Source: Micrococcales bacterium UBA7469 (GTDB taxonomy: Bacteria; Actinomycetota; Actinomycetes; Actinomycetales; Microbacteriaceae). From it: 21,685 nucleotides of DNA. Below the pieces are notes generated by a model. That model searched no databases and had not been told where the DNA came from. It saw only the letters and a program-made list of their open reading frames with translations. Positions 8,525 through 15,308 of this stretch are shown piece after piece. Every line of letters starts with the position of its first letter. Position 1 is the first letter of the stretch. Location: the NCBI GenBank assembly GCA_002479805.1, contig DLPB01000007.1, positions 119,636 to 141,320 on the forward strand, read 5' to 3'. The translations under genes and the position numbers were made by a program.

Positions 8525-9228
8525 TAGTGGGTTGGCAGCGGTGCTGAGCCGGGAACAACCAACTCACTAATGGCATCTAGCGCTCGTCTGGTGGCTTTTT
8601 CGCCGACCCAAAGGTGCTTCTCGCCCTCAAACCCGTAAACCTTAGCTTGTGGCACCAAAGCGAATCTGACTGCAGCCTCCTCGGGCTGCAAATAGTCGTC
8701 CTCTCCGGGAACCAGCGCAATCAGCGGCTTTGCGAATGAATTCCAGCGCATAAGGTCGGCGTCTGTTGCTCGATGCAGCGGCGGTGAGATCAAGATTGCT
8801 CCCGAAACCTTGTGGTCAGGGCCGTATTTGATGGCGAGTTCGGTGCCAAAGCTCCAACCCACCAGCCAAAGATTTTTTAGCCCGCGGTCTTCGCAGAACT
8901 TCACCGCGGCAGCAACGTCAAATTCTTCAGCTACTCCCCCATCAAATGACCCGGTCGAGACTCCTCTAGGTGAACCTGTGCCACGGGTATTGAAGCGCAA
9001 AACAGCGACTTTTATAAGTGCAGGCAAGCGATTGGCCGCCTTGCGATAAAGGTGGGAATCCATAAAGCCACCATGGGTGGGCAAAGGGTGCAGGGTGATT
9101 AGCGTTGCCACCGGGTTCATTCCAACCGGCATTGCCAGTTCGCCAACCAGAGTTTGGCCATCTTCGGTGTGGAGGGTGATTTCCTCGCGAATAGCCGGCA
9201 ATTCAGTCGCGGCGCGAATTTCTTCCAT
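8521..9228 (-). CDS. Alpha/beta hydrolase (COG2945-like)
   Basis: This is a 235-residue single-domain hydrolase without a signal peptide. The nucleophile elbow is GWSFG with Ser126. Likely partners are Asp177 or Asp178 in LVPGEDDYL and His205 in EGEKHLW. HPLPTHGG near residue 47 resembles the HP-GG oxyanion motif, and RFNTRGTGSPRG (78-89) is the strand-turn typical of COG2945-type hydrolases. The substrate is unknown. The ATG overlaps the stop of the upstream zinc-finger gene in a TAATG arrangement and has no Shine-Dalgarno sequence of its own, so translation is probably re-initiated from that gene. Its TAA stop overlaps the TAG of the convergent transporter gene by 4 nt. The fold call is firm; the reaction is not known. 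Confidence 0.88.
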   Translation of the reverse strand: MEEIRAATELPAIREEITLHTEDGQTLVGELAMPVGMNPVATLITLHPLPTHGGFMDSHLYRKAANRLPALIKVAVLRFNTRGTGSPRGVSTGSFDGGVAEEFDVAAAVKFCEDRGLKNLWLVGWSFGTELAIKYGPDHKVSGAILISPPLHRATDADLMRWNSFAKPLIALVPGEDDYLQPEEAAVRFALVPQAKVYGFEGEKHLWVGEKATRRALDAISELVVPGSAPLPTHY

Positions 9229-9521
9229 TAGGGCAACAACCCGTCAAAGATCTTGAAGCAGTGATTGTGAAAGTGACGCCTAGTCTGCACCCCGCGGTGA
9301 GTATCCCAGGCGACGGTATGCATAAGCCCAGGCTCAATCGAAATAACGCAGACCGGGCAGATCCAACTCTTGCCGGCCTCGGCATTCGAGCCATTGGTCT
9401 GCTGCACGGTGAATTCAACACCGCGCTTCACGACGGTGTGAGGCAGAGACATTTTCAAAAGTGAGACATCAAGTTCGCGATACTCAGGCTGCTTAGCTCC
9501 CCGACGTCTTCGGTCACGCAC
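9228..9521 (-). CDS. Small zinc-finger-like protein, actinobacterial, function unknown
   Basis: This 97-residue basic protein has CPVC (Cys55, Cys58) and a later HFHNHC block (His83/85/87, Cys88), together forming a likely zinc-binding site. The pattern WICPVC - IEPGLMHTVAW - RRHFHNHC resembles a family common in actinobacteria and often mislabelled ATP/GTP-binding protein, in which a CPGC, a PGTPH and an RRHWH-C motif recur. I see no nucleotide-binding motif. The GTG start at 9521 is chosen because it keeps the conserved basic head (MRDRRRRGAKQPEYRELD) and lies two bases after the upstream stop; an ATG 23 codons later would lose that head. The end forms TAATG with the hydrolase. The Zn site and family are inferred from motif recall. 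Confidence 0.72.
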   Translation of the reverse strand: MRDRRRRGAKQPEYRELDVSLLKMSLPHTVVKRGVEFTVQQTNGSNAEAGKSWICPVCVISIEPGLMHTVAWDTHRGVQTRRHFHNHCFKIFDGLLP

Positions 9522-9523
9522 GA

Positions 9524-10105
9524 TTAGTACCAGTTTTTGTCGTTCGAGTGTGCCAGTGCGCCACATGGAGTGCCGTAGCGGCCGGAGATGTAGCCGATGC
9601 CCCACTTGATCTGAGTGGCTGGGTTGGTGCGCCAGTCCGCTCCGGCAGAAGCCATCTTGGTTCCAGGCAATGCCTGCGGGATGCCGTAGGCACCCGAGGA
9701 TCGGTTCAGCGCATTCCAGCGCCAGTTACTCTCGCGCTCCCACAATTTGACCAGGCAGGAATACTGGTTGTAGTCCCAGCCCTTGGCCTCAACCAAATCA
9801 AGAGCAATTCCCTTGGCGGTCCCAGGAACTGGCAACGGAGCGCCGTCGACAAACAGCTTTGCAACACCCTCACCCGAGAGAATCTCAAAAGAACCGCGTT
9901 CGTAGCCCTCGCCATCGACCGCAATAAAGGTCAGCTGCTGATTTTGCTCTTGCTCGGTATCAAAAACCTGCATGGTGTCGGCCGAAGCCATGGTTCCAGA
10001 ATACGGATCAACCGCGGAAACCATTACCAGTGAGGCGGCGAAAAAGAAGCCCAGGGTCGGCAAAGAACGCGACTTAGCGCGTGGCTTTAAACCATGTCTA
10101 CCCAA
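9524..10105 (-). CDS. Secreted lytic-transglycosylase-like (SLT/lysozyme-fold) protein
   Basis: A 193-residue protein with a basic head and a hydrophobic segment (~18-32, LGFFFAASLVMVSAV) that acts as signal peptide or anchor. A short unassigned stretch (~58-95) is followed by the C-terminal domain: GWDYNQYSCLVKLWERESNW with candidate catalytic Glu125, then SSGAYGIPQALPG, then ATQIKWGIGYISGRYGTPCGA, ending NWY. This is the actinobacterial transglycosylase-SLT form, which cleaves peptidoglycan glycan strands; Cys117 and Cys181 may form the family's disulfide. The start is TTG with AAGGAG four bases ahead, a slightly short spacing, and no better start is seen. It follows the DivIVA-repeat gene after 53 nt and precedes the zinc-finger gene by 2 nt, consistent with a cell-wall role. 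Confidence 0.85.
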   Translation of the reverse strand: MGRHGLKPRAKSRSLPTLGFFFAASLVMVSAVDPYSGTMASADTMQVFDTEQEQNQQLTFIAVDGEGYERGSFEILSGEGVAKLFVDGAPLPVPGTAKGIALDLVEAKGWDYNQYSCLVKLWERESNWRWNALNRSSGAYGIPQALPGTKMASAGADWRTNPATQIKWGIGYISGRYGTPCGALAHSNDKNWY

Positions 10106-10138
10106 GGGACTCCTTATGTGCAGTCTCTAAGCCTAAAC

Positions 10139-10183
10139 GCACCGGCCTAAATCGGCAATTAGCCCAAGAGTTGCTGCCGGTGC
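10139..10183 (-). other. Hairpin spanning the stop of the DivIVA-repeat gene
   Basis: GCACCGGC (10139-10146) and GCCGGTGC (10176-10183) are perfect 8-bp inverted arms with a 29-nt loop that contains the TAA at 10159-10161. There is no U-tract after it on the minus strand. It could stabilise the upstream mRNA end or attenuate transcription into the transglycosylase gene, or be chance. Confidence 0.35.
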
Positions 10184-10698
10184 AGCGCGGATCCCACGGC
10201 ACCCAAAAATTCGTCTACCTGATCGCGATCAAAGCCATTTGATGAGCGGCCTAAAGACGCAGTTCTCAGCTCAAAAGTGGTTGGCCCTGACAGCGTGCTG
10301 CGCTTGATCTCGACCTTTTTTATAAGAGCATTTACCTGTCTCGGGTTATAGCCCTGCGAGACTCTTTCGAATCTTGACTTAGGGTCGGTCTCTAGAACCT
10401 GCTTTAGAAGCCTTAGGAGCGCCGCGAGGTCTGCTGCTGCTTGGGCCTTACCCTTGACCCGAAGTTCCCGCTGCAGCTCGTTTACTTCAAAGGCATCTGC
10501 CGCTTTCGCAATTGCCTCGTCAACAGCTGGAATCTTGTAACCACCTGGCACCAGGTCAAACTTTGCAATGGCCACCACAGCCGAGCTGATTAGCTCGCGA
10601 TCTGGATTATCGTGCTGGCTTTTCACCCTCGCCATGAGCGCGTCAACTTGCTTGGGGTCATACCCCTGAAGCTTGGCGCTGGCCATCGGGAAGTTCAT
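10159..10698 (-). CDS. DivIVA-domain repeat protein
   Basis: The 179-residue soluble protein carries four DivIVA-like motifs: GYDPKQVDALMARV (12-25), GGYKIPAVDEAIAKAADAF (52-70), GYNPRQVNALIKKVE (116-130) and GFDRDQVDEFLGAV (155-168). Each matches the short GY-x-x-x-x-VD start of DivIVA N-terminal domains, and some are preceded by a helix ending in Phe. The spacing within each pair is nearly the same (about 40 residues), suggesting that a two-motif unit was duplicated. True DivIVA/Wag31 has one such domain plus a long coiled coil, which is absent here, so this is a different member. DivIVA-type domains often act at membranes during polar growth or division. The start is ATG 10698, 3 nt after cdsA; a second ATG four codons later is also possible. 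No Shine-Dalgarno sequence is seen. Confidence 0.78.
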   Translation of the reverse strand: MNFPMASAKLQGYDPKQVDALMARVKSQHDNPDRELISSAVVAIAKFDLVPGGYKIPAVDEAIAKAADAFEVNELQRELRVKGKAQAAADLAALLRLLKQVLETDPKSRFERVSQGYNPRQVNALIKKVEIKRSTLSGPTTFELRTASLGRSSNGFDRDQVDEFLGAVGSALHRQQLLG

Positions 10699-10701
10699 TA
10701 G

Positions 10702-11526
10702 CTAAAACAATACGTGAGAGAGCAGATAGGCGATGAAAGTTGATGGCAAAAGGGAATCTAATCGATCCATCATGCCACCATGGCCGGGCAGGATATCGCC
10801 CATGTCCTTGACCTCAAGGTCGCGTTTAATCAGCGATTCAGAGAGATCTCCCATCACCGAGGAGACCAACAGGGCCGCGCCGAATAGCAACCCGAACCAA
10901 ATAGAGGCACCGGTCACGAGTGCGGTAATCAGACCGCCGAATAGCCCACCGAGGATTGATGCAAACAAACCCTCCCAGGTCTTTTTCGGCGAGATAAGTG
11001 GCGAGAGCTTCGTTTTTCCAAAGAATCTGCCAACCAGGTAGCCGAAGGTGTCGATGGAGACCACGGTTATGACCAGGCCAAATATCCAAGCGGTGCCATT
11101 GGGACGGTTTATCAAAAGGGAGCCAAAGCTGAGCAAAAGCGGCACATAAAACAGCGCCCAGTTGCTCGCACCAAAATCCCGCAGCGTTTGCTTTAGGGTT
11201 CGACGCTCTTTGGTTACCAAAAGGTATGCGGTTCGCCAAATCACCATCGTGGCGCTGGCAATCAATACCGTCAGCCACTGGGCAATTGGACCAAAGAAGA
11301 AGGCCGTCCAGGGGAGCACAAATCCGGCCAGGCCAACCAAATATTTAGGAACGTGCCAGCCGCCGCGCTTTAGCACGCTGGCAAGCTCAAAGCTCGCTGC
11401 TGCGGTGGCTACCGATAGCAAGCCAACGAAGAGAAATGGGCTAAAAAGCGAGAGCAGGAAAATGCCACCGAGCCCAAAACCTACGGCCAGTCGTGGCCCC
11501 AGGGTTTTGGTCTTCGAGGTTTCCAA
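10702..11526 (-). CDS. cdsA: Phosphatidate cytidylyltransferase CdsA
   Basis: The 274-residue integral membrane enzyme forms CDP-diacylglycerol from phosphatidate and CTP, the branch point of phospholipid synthesis. Several hydrophobic helices run from residue ~14 to 225. The segments SPKKTWEG (179-186) and MGDLSESLIKRDLEVKD (225-241) followed by LPGHGGMMDRLDS (246-258) form the CdsA signature, with the metal-binding acids in the last two. The start is TTG at 11526, directly abutting the frr TAG stop. No in-frame ATG or GTG fits before the first helix, so the unusual start is probably real and coupled to frr termination. The order pyrH-frr-cdsA is widespread in bacteria. Confidence 0.95.
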   Translation of the reverse strand: METSKTKTLGPRLAVGFGLGGIFLLSLFSPFLFVGLLSVATAAASFELASVLKRGGWHVPKYLVGLAGFVLPWTAFFFGPIAQWLTVLIASATMVIWRTAYLLVTKERRTLKQTLRDFGASNWALFYVPLLLSFGSLLINRPNGTAWIFGLVITVVSIDTFGYLVGRFFGKTKLSPLISPKKTWEGLFASILGGLFGGLITALVTGASIWFGLLFGAALLVSSVMGDLSESLIKRDLEVKDMGDILPGHGGMMDRLDSLLPSTFIAYLLSHVLF

Positions 11527-12087
11527 CTAGACCTCGAGCAGCTCGGCTTCTTTGTTCTTTAGCGCTTCATCGATCTTGTCGGTGTGTGCCTTGGTGATGT
11601 TCTCGAGCTCCTTTTCGGCGCGCTCGACCTCATCCTCACCAGCTCCACCATCCTTCTTTAGCGCTTCCAGGTCTTCCTTTGCGCTGCGACGAATGTTACG
11701 CACCGAGACACGACCGTGTTCGGCCTTATCGCGGGTGAGCTTTACGTATTCCTTGCGGCGCTCTTCGGTGAGCTCTGGCAGGTTGATTCGAATAATTGAA
11801 CCGTCGTTATTTGGCTGAGCGCCGAGGTTAGGCATAGCCATCAGGGCCTTTTCGATGGCCTGAAGAGCGCTCTTGTCGTAAGGGTTGATGATGATCGAGC
11901 GGGCCTCTGGGTTTTGAATTCCGCCCAGCTGACCAAGCGGGGTCATGGTGCCGTAGTAGTCGACCATGACCTTTTGAAACATTGCTGGGTTGGCACGACC
12001 GGTGCGCACAGATGCGAAATCGTCCTTGGTGGCCTCAACAGCCTTGTCCATCTTCCCTTTAGCTTCCGCCAAAATCTCGTTGATCAT
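11527..12087 (-). CDS. frr: Ribosome recycling factor
   Basis: The 186-residue length is standard for RRF, which with EF-G splits the post-termination ribosome. The N-terminal helix (MDKAVEATKDDFASVRTGRANP) carries the conserved VRTGRA motif. DYYGTMTPLGQL follows, then the PYDKSAL segment, then the C-terminal helices with LTEERRKEYVKL and VSVRNIRR. The ATG is preceded by AGGAG at 12098-12102, ten bases away. The gene lies 24 nt after pyrH and its stop abuts the TTG start of cdsA. No anomalies. Confidence 0.98.
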   Translation of the reverse strand: MINEILAEAKGKMDKAVEATKDDFASVRTGRANPAMFQKVMVDYYGTMTPLGQLGGIQNPEARSIIINPYDKSALQAIEKALMAMPNLGAQPNNDGSIIRINLPELTEERRKEYVKLTRDKAEHGRVSVRNIRRSAKEDLEALKKDGGAGEDEVERAEKELENITKAHTDKIDEALKNKEAELLEV

Positions 12088-12111
12088 GTCTTCTCTTCTC
12101 CTCTGATAAAT

Positions 12112-12810
12112 CTAGGCTCGCACCGCGGTGCCAACTGGCTCACCCAGTAGCGCCTCGGATATCTTTTCCATGCTGAATACTCGCATTGGCATCTTGTTGT
12201 CCATGCAGAGCGAGAATGCGGTGGCATCTACCACCTTCAAGCCGCGGACCAAGGCGTCTTGATAGCTAATCTCGGTCAGCATGGTTGCGCTTGGATCCTT
12301 GCGAGGATCTGCAGTGTAAACACCATCGACACCATTCTTAGCAACCAAAACTTCTTCTGCACCAATTTCAAGTGCGCGCTGCGCAGCCACTGTGTCGGTG
12401 GAGAAGTAAGGAAGTCCGGCTCCGGCACCAAAGATCACGACTCTACCCTTTTCGAGGTGTCGAATCGCACGTAGCGGCAGATAAGGTTCTGCAACCTGAG
12501 CCATGGTGATTGCGGTCTGGACACGAACATCGCCACCGGCTTGCTCAATAAAGTCTTGCAGCGCTAGCGCGTTCATGACGGTGCCCAGCATGCCCATGTA
12601 GTCGGCGCGACCGCGGTCCATGCCGCGGTTGGAAAGCTCTGCTCCGCGGAAGAAATTGCCGCCACCAACCACAATCGCGATCTCGACCTTTTCGGCTGCC
12701 TTCGCAATGTCCTTGGCAATTTCAGAAACCACATCCGGGTTCACACCCAGAGATCCGCCGCCGAAGGCTTCACCTGAAAGCTTTAGCAATACTCTGCGCT
12801 TTTCGCCCAT
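12112..12810 (-). CDS. pyrH: UMP kinase
   Basis: This 232-residue amino-acid-kinase-fold enzyme phosphorylates UMP to UDP with ATP. The motifs RVLLKLSGEAFGG (N-terminus), IVVGGGNFFRG, GRADYMGMLGTVMNALALQD, GAGAGLPYFSTDTVAA and the ATAFSLCMDNKMP end are those of bacterial PyrH. The ATG at 12810 is chosen because AAGGTGG sits 5 nt before it. A GTG three codons upstream would lie inside that ribosome-binding site. The tsf terminator precedes the gene, so pyrH-frr-cdsA probably starts from its own promoter in 12811-12876, where a TAGTAT -10-like hexamer occurs on the minus strand. Confidence 0.97.
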   Translation of the reverse strand: MGEKRRVLLKLSGEAFGGGSLGVNPDVVSEIAKDIAKAAEKVEIAIVVGGGNFFRGAELSNRGMDRGRADYMGMLGTVMNALALQDFIEQAGGDVRVQTAITMAQVAEPYLPLRAIRHLEKGRVVIFGAGAGLPYFSTDTVAAQRALEIGAEEVLVAKNGVDGVYTADPRKDPSATMLTEISYQDALVRGLKVVDATAFSLCMDNKMPMRVFSMEKISEALLGEPVGTAVRA

Positions 12811-12875
12811 GTGTTCCACCTTTTATGCGACTGCGAATCGGCTCCGCATCGAGTCAATACTAGAGCCCAAAAAGA

Positions 12876-12906
12876 TAGATGGCCCGGTCTTTCGACCGAG
12901 CCATCT
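12876..12906 (-). terminator. Intrinsic terminator after tsf
   Basis: Arms AGATGGC-C-CGGTC (12877-12889) and GACCG-A-GCCATCT (12894-12906) pair over 12 bp with one mismatch around a four-base loop. Read on the minus strand the loop is GAAA (a GNRA-type tetraloop), and the 3' side runs on into ATCTTTTTGGG, a five-T tract. It lies 15 nt after the tsf stop and would separate rpsB-tsf from pyrH-frr. Confidence 0.82.
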
Positions 12907-12920
12907 AAAAGGATTTTTGC

Positions 12921-13748
12921 TTAGGCGCCGACGCGGAAACGCACGAAGCCGGTGACCTTTAGGCCAGCGTTCTCCAATACCTTGCCGACAGACTGCTTTG
13001 AGTCCTTAGCGAAGTCCTGGTCTAGCAAGCAGGTCTCCTTGAAGAAGCCGGTAACGCGGCCTTCAACGATCTTTGGCAGTGCAGCCTCAGGCTTGCCCTC
13101 GTCGCGTGCGGTTGCCTCGGCAATCTCGCGCTCCTTAGCAACGATGTCGGCTGGGACCTCGTCGCGGGTTAGGTAGCTAGGGCTGAATGCTGCGATGTGA
13201 ACAGCAACGTCGTGTGCGGTCTCTGCATCTGCACCTTCGAAAGCAACCAATACGCCAACCTGTGGAGGTAGGTCGCGGCTGGTGCGGTGTAGGTAAGCGT
13301 CAACGCCAGATGCCGAAACGGTGGCAACCTTGCGAAGCTCAACCTTCTCACCCAGGATTGCGGCCTGGTCGGTGATGGCGTCTGCAACAGTTGCGTTGCC
13401 GTGCTTAGCTGCAAGTGCAGACTCAACATCGGTGGCGCCGGCTGCTACCACTGCATCTGCAACGGCGTCAGCTAAAGCGATGAAGTTCTCTGCCTTGGCA
13501 ACAAAGTCGGTCTCGCAAGCAAGCTCGATTAGAGTTCCGGTGCCGCCAGAAACACGAGCAACGATTAGACCGTTGCTGGTGGTGCGACCCTCGCGCTTGG
13601 AAACACCCTTTAGGCCCTTGAGTCTTAGTAGCTCAAATGCCTTCTCGATGTCGCCATTTGCCTCATCTAGAGCAGACTTGCAGTCCATCATGCCTGCGCC
13701 GGACTTCTCGCGAAGTGCCTTTACGTCTGCGGCGGTGTAGTTAGCCAT
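12921..13748 (-). CDS. tsf: Elongation factor Ts
   Basis: The 275-residue product is the nucleotide exchange factor for EF-Tu. The N-terminal UBA-like domain reads MANYTAADVKALREKSGAGMM, followed by CKSALDEANGDIEKA and then the conserved TDFV (80-83) with FVAKAENF. The C-terminus shows the core and dimerisation helices. The ATG is preceded by AAGGA and stands 2 nt after the rpsB stop, so the ribosome-binding site lies within rpsB. Rpsb-tsf is a classical operon, ended here by the hairpin at 12876-12906. Confidence 0.98.
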   Translation of the reverse strand: MANYTAADVKALREKSGAGMMDCKSALDEANGDIEKAFELLRLKGLKGVSKREGRTTSNGLIVARVSGGTGTLIELACETDFVAKAENFIALADAVADAVVAAGATDVESALAAKHGNATVADAITDQAAILGEKVELRKVATVSASGVDAYLHRTSRDLPPQVGVLVAFEGADAETAHDVAVHIAAFSPSYLTRDEVPADIVAKEREIAEATARDEGKPEAALPKIVEGRVTGFFKETCLLDQDFAKDSKQSVGKVLENAGLKVTGFVRFRVGA

Positions 13749-13750
13749 CT

Positions 13751-14581
13751 TTATGCGTCCTTCTCTGCTGGGGTTTCCTCAGCCGCTGGAGCCGCAGCCT
13801 CAGCTGCAACCTCTGCTGCCTTTGCCTCGCCAGCCTCTAGAAGCTCGCGCTCCCACTCGGCTAGCGGCTCTGCCTCTTCGCCGCCCTTGTTGTGGCGAGC
13901 AATCATGCCGTCGGCTGCTGCATCCGCGATAACGCGGGTTAGCAACTCGATCGAGCGAATGGCGTCGTCGTTTCCAGGAATACCAATGGTTACGTCGTCT
14001 GGGTCACAGTTGGTGTCCAAGATTGCGATTACTGGAATGCCAAGCTTCTTAGCCTCAGTGATGGCTAGGTGCTCCTTGTTGGTGTCAACGACCCAAAGTG
14101 CGCTTGGGGTCTTTGCCATGTTGCGAATACCACCGAGGGTCTTCTCCAACTTGTCCTTCTCGCGGCGAAGGATCAATAGCTCCTTCTTGGTAAGACCTGA
14201 CTTCGACGAGTCGTTGAAGTCCATGGTCTCCAGCTCCTTGAGGCGCTGAATACGCTTGTTTACGGTGCCGAAGTTGGTCAATAGACCACCCAACCAGCGC
14301 TCGTTGATGAATGGCTGGCCAACACGCTTTGCCTCAGCGGCAACTACGCCCTGGGCCTGCTTCTTGGTGCCAACAAACATGATGGATCCACCGTTTGCAA
14401 CGATGTCGCGAACGAAGTGGTATGCCTTGTCAATGTGGTCCACCGACTGCTGTAGGTCGATGATGTAGATGCCGGAGCGATCGGTAAGAATGAATCGCTT
14501 CATCTTTGGGTTCCAGCGACGGGTCTGGTGACCGAAGTGGACACCCGCGTCAAGTAGCTGACGCATAGTGATAGTTGCCAT
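13751..14581 (-). CDS. rpsB: 30S ribosomal protein S2
   Basis: The 276-residue protein starts MATITMRQLLDAGVHFGHQT and carries RRWNPKMKRFI, GSIMFVGTKKQAQ and the ERWLGGLLTNF segment typical of S2. The last ~35 residues are Ala/Glu-rich (AAEVAAEAAAPAAEETP), a common low-complexity tail in actinobacterial S2. The ATG has a strong AAGGAG ahead. A ~247-nt intergenic region with several short hairpins lies upstream, and tsf follows directly. Confidence 0.98.
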   Translation of the reverse strand: MATITMRQLLDAGVHFGHQTRRWNPKMKRFILTDRSGIYIIDLQQSVDHIDKAYHFVRDIVANGGSIMFVGTKKQAQGVVAAEAKRVGQPFINERWLGGLLTNFGTVNKRIQRLKELETMDFNDSSKSGLTKKELLILRREKDKLEKTLGGIRNMAKTPSALWVVDTNKEHLAITEAKKLGIPVIAILDTNCDPDDVTIGIPGNDDAIRSIELLTRVIADAAADGMIARHNKGGEEAEPLAEWERELLEAGEAKAAEVAAEAAAPAAEETPAEKDA

Positions 14582-14627
14582 TAGGCACTCCTTTTGGGCA
14601 CACGGGTGCGCCCCTCAGTTTCATGAC

Positions 14628-14738
14628 TTGACCGATTGGTCAAACCCCTGGCATTCCTTCCGGCACAACCAAACCAAAGTTTGGACCGAGGTGACGGGAT
14701 TTGTTGGAACACGCGAATTCGATCTGGATTACTCCAGA
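14628..14738 (-). promoter_or_regulatory. rpsB leader with three perfect short hairpins
   Basis: Three perfect inverted repeats lie between the rpsB start and the divergent promoter region. They are TTGACC/GGTCAA (14628-14633, 14638-14643, loop GATT), CCAAAC/GGTTTG-type arms (14669-14674, 14679-14684, loop CAAA) and TCTGG/CCAGA (14723-14727, 14734-14738). Regulation of rpsB by its own protein through an mRNA leader is known in other bacteria; whether these stems do this is inference. Confidence 0.4.
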
Positions 14739-14747
14739 CCGTGGATA

Positions 14748-14756
14748 ACCATACCA
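14748..14756 (-). promoter_or_regulatory. Candidate extended -10 promoter of rpsB-tsf
   Basis: On the minus strand TGGTATGGT fits an extended -10 (TG-n-TATGGT), four of six matches in the hexamer. It would place the start of transcription near 14740 and give a ~155-nt leader holding all three hairpins. The -35 region (TGGAAA-like) is poor. Confidence 0.3.
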
Positions 14757-14784
14757 GTTGAAAGGCGGTTTTTCCACTAATTTC

Positions 14785-14813
14785 TTGGCCAAGCGCCCCA
14801 TTCCAGCTAGATT
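14785..14813 (+). promoter_or_regulatory. Candidate promoter of the M23 gene
   Basis: TTGGCC (14785-14790), a 17-nt spacer and TAGATT (14808-14813) stand 15 nt before the ATG at 14829; each hexamer matches consensus at four positions. The transcript would have a very short leader, in keeping with the lack of a Shine-Dalgarno sequence. Confidence 0.4.
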
Positions 14814-14828
14814 GCTCAGGCTGGTTAC

Positions 14829-15308
14829 ATGTTGCGATTCACTCCCCTTTTAGCCATGAATTTAACTATTTTGACAATTACCCCAGCCTCCTCGGCGTGG
14901 GTAGAGCCTTTTTGGCCGCTCGATTCAAGCTGGAGCGCTGAATATCGAGCGCCAGAGACTGAATATGGCCCAGGTCACCGCGGCTTGGATCTGACCTTAG
15001 AAGTAAATGCGAGCATCAAAGCACCGACCGATGGAACTGTTTCATTCGCCGATTTGGTAGTGGATCGCCCCGTGGTAACCATCCGCACACAATCCGGCTA
15101 CCTTGTGAGTTTCGAACCGGCCTGCACGAACCTAAAAGTAGGCGATACGGTCCAAAGAGGCTCAGAGATTGCCCGACATTGTGAGCCTGAGAGTGATTAC
15201 CGCTATCACTGCGAAAGCTGCGTTCACTACTCGGTTCGAAGTCAATTCGGGTACCTCTCCCCCGAATACTTTCTTGCAGGGCTCAGCGCAAACGTGCTCT
15301 TGGACTAG
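14829..15308 (+). CDS. Secreted M23-family (LytM-like) peptidase or peptidoglycan-binding homologue
   Basis: A 159-residue protein with a cleavable-looking signal (MLRFTPLLAMNLTILTITPASSA, cut near 23). The short LytM/M23 domain shows GHRGLDL with zinc ligands His50 and Asp54, a GTVSFAD strand, VTIRTQSGYLVSFEP, then CVHYSVR with His133 as third ligand. In classical LytM the second motif is HxH; here the first position is Cys131, so the catalytic His is missing although the three metal ligands remain. A C-x-H-W-type variant is frequent in the actinobacterial neighbours of rpsB and xer. Activity is therefore uncertain and a binding or regulatory role is possible. The start is ATG 14829; an ATG at 14856 would shorten the signal. 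The stop overlaps that of xerC by 4 nt. Confidence 0.85.
   Translation: MLRFTPLLAMNLTILTITPASSAWVEPFWPLDSSWSAEYRAPETEYGPGHRGLDLTLEVNASIKAPTDGTVSFADLVVDRPVVTIRTQSGYLVSFEPACTNLKVGDTVQRGSEIARHCEPESDYRYHCESCVHYSVRSQFGYLSPEYFLAGLSANVLLD

Noticed and set aside
9522..9605. Upstream extension of the zinc-finger gene (start at 9605)
   Set aside because: This part overlaps the 3' end of the transglycosylase gene and does not resemble the family; the GTG at 9521 fits better.
12811..12819. GTG at 12819 as start of pyrH
   Set aside because: It lies inside the AAGGTGG ribosome-binding site of the ATG at 12810, and PyrH proteins begin close to RRVLLKLSGE.
15230..15250. GGTTCGAAGTC resembling a tRNA T-arm
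   Set aside because: It is coding sequence of the M23 gene, and no cloverleaf can be formed around it.
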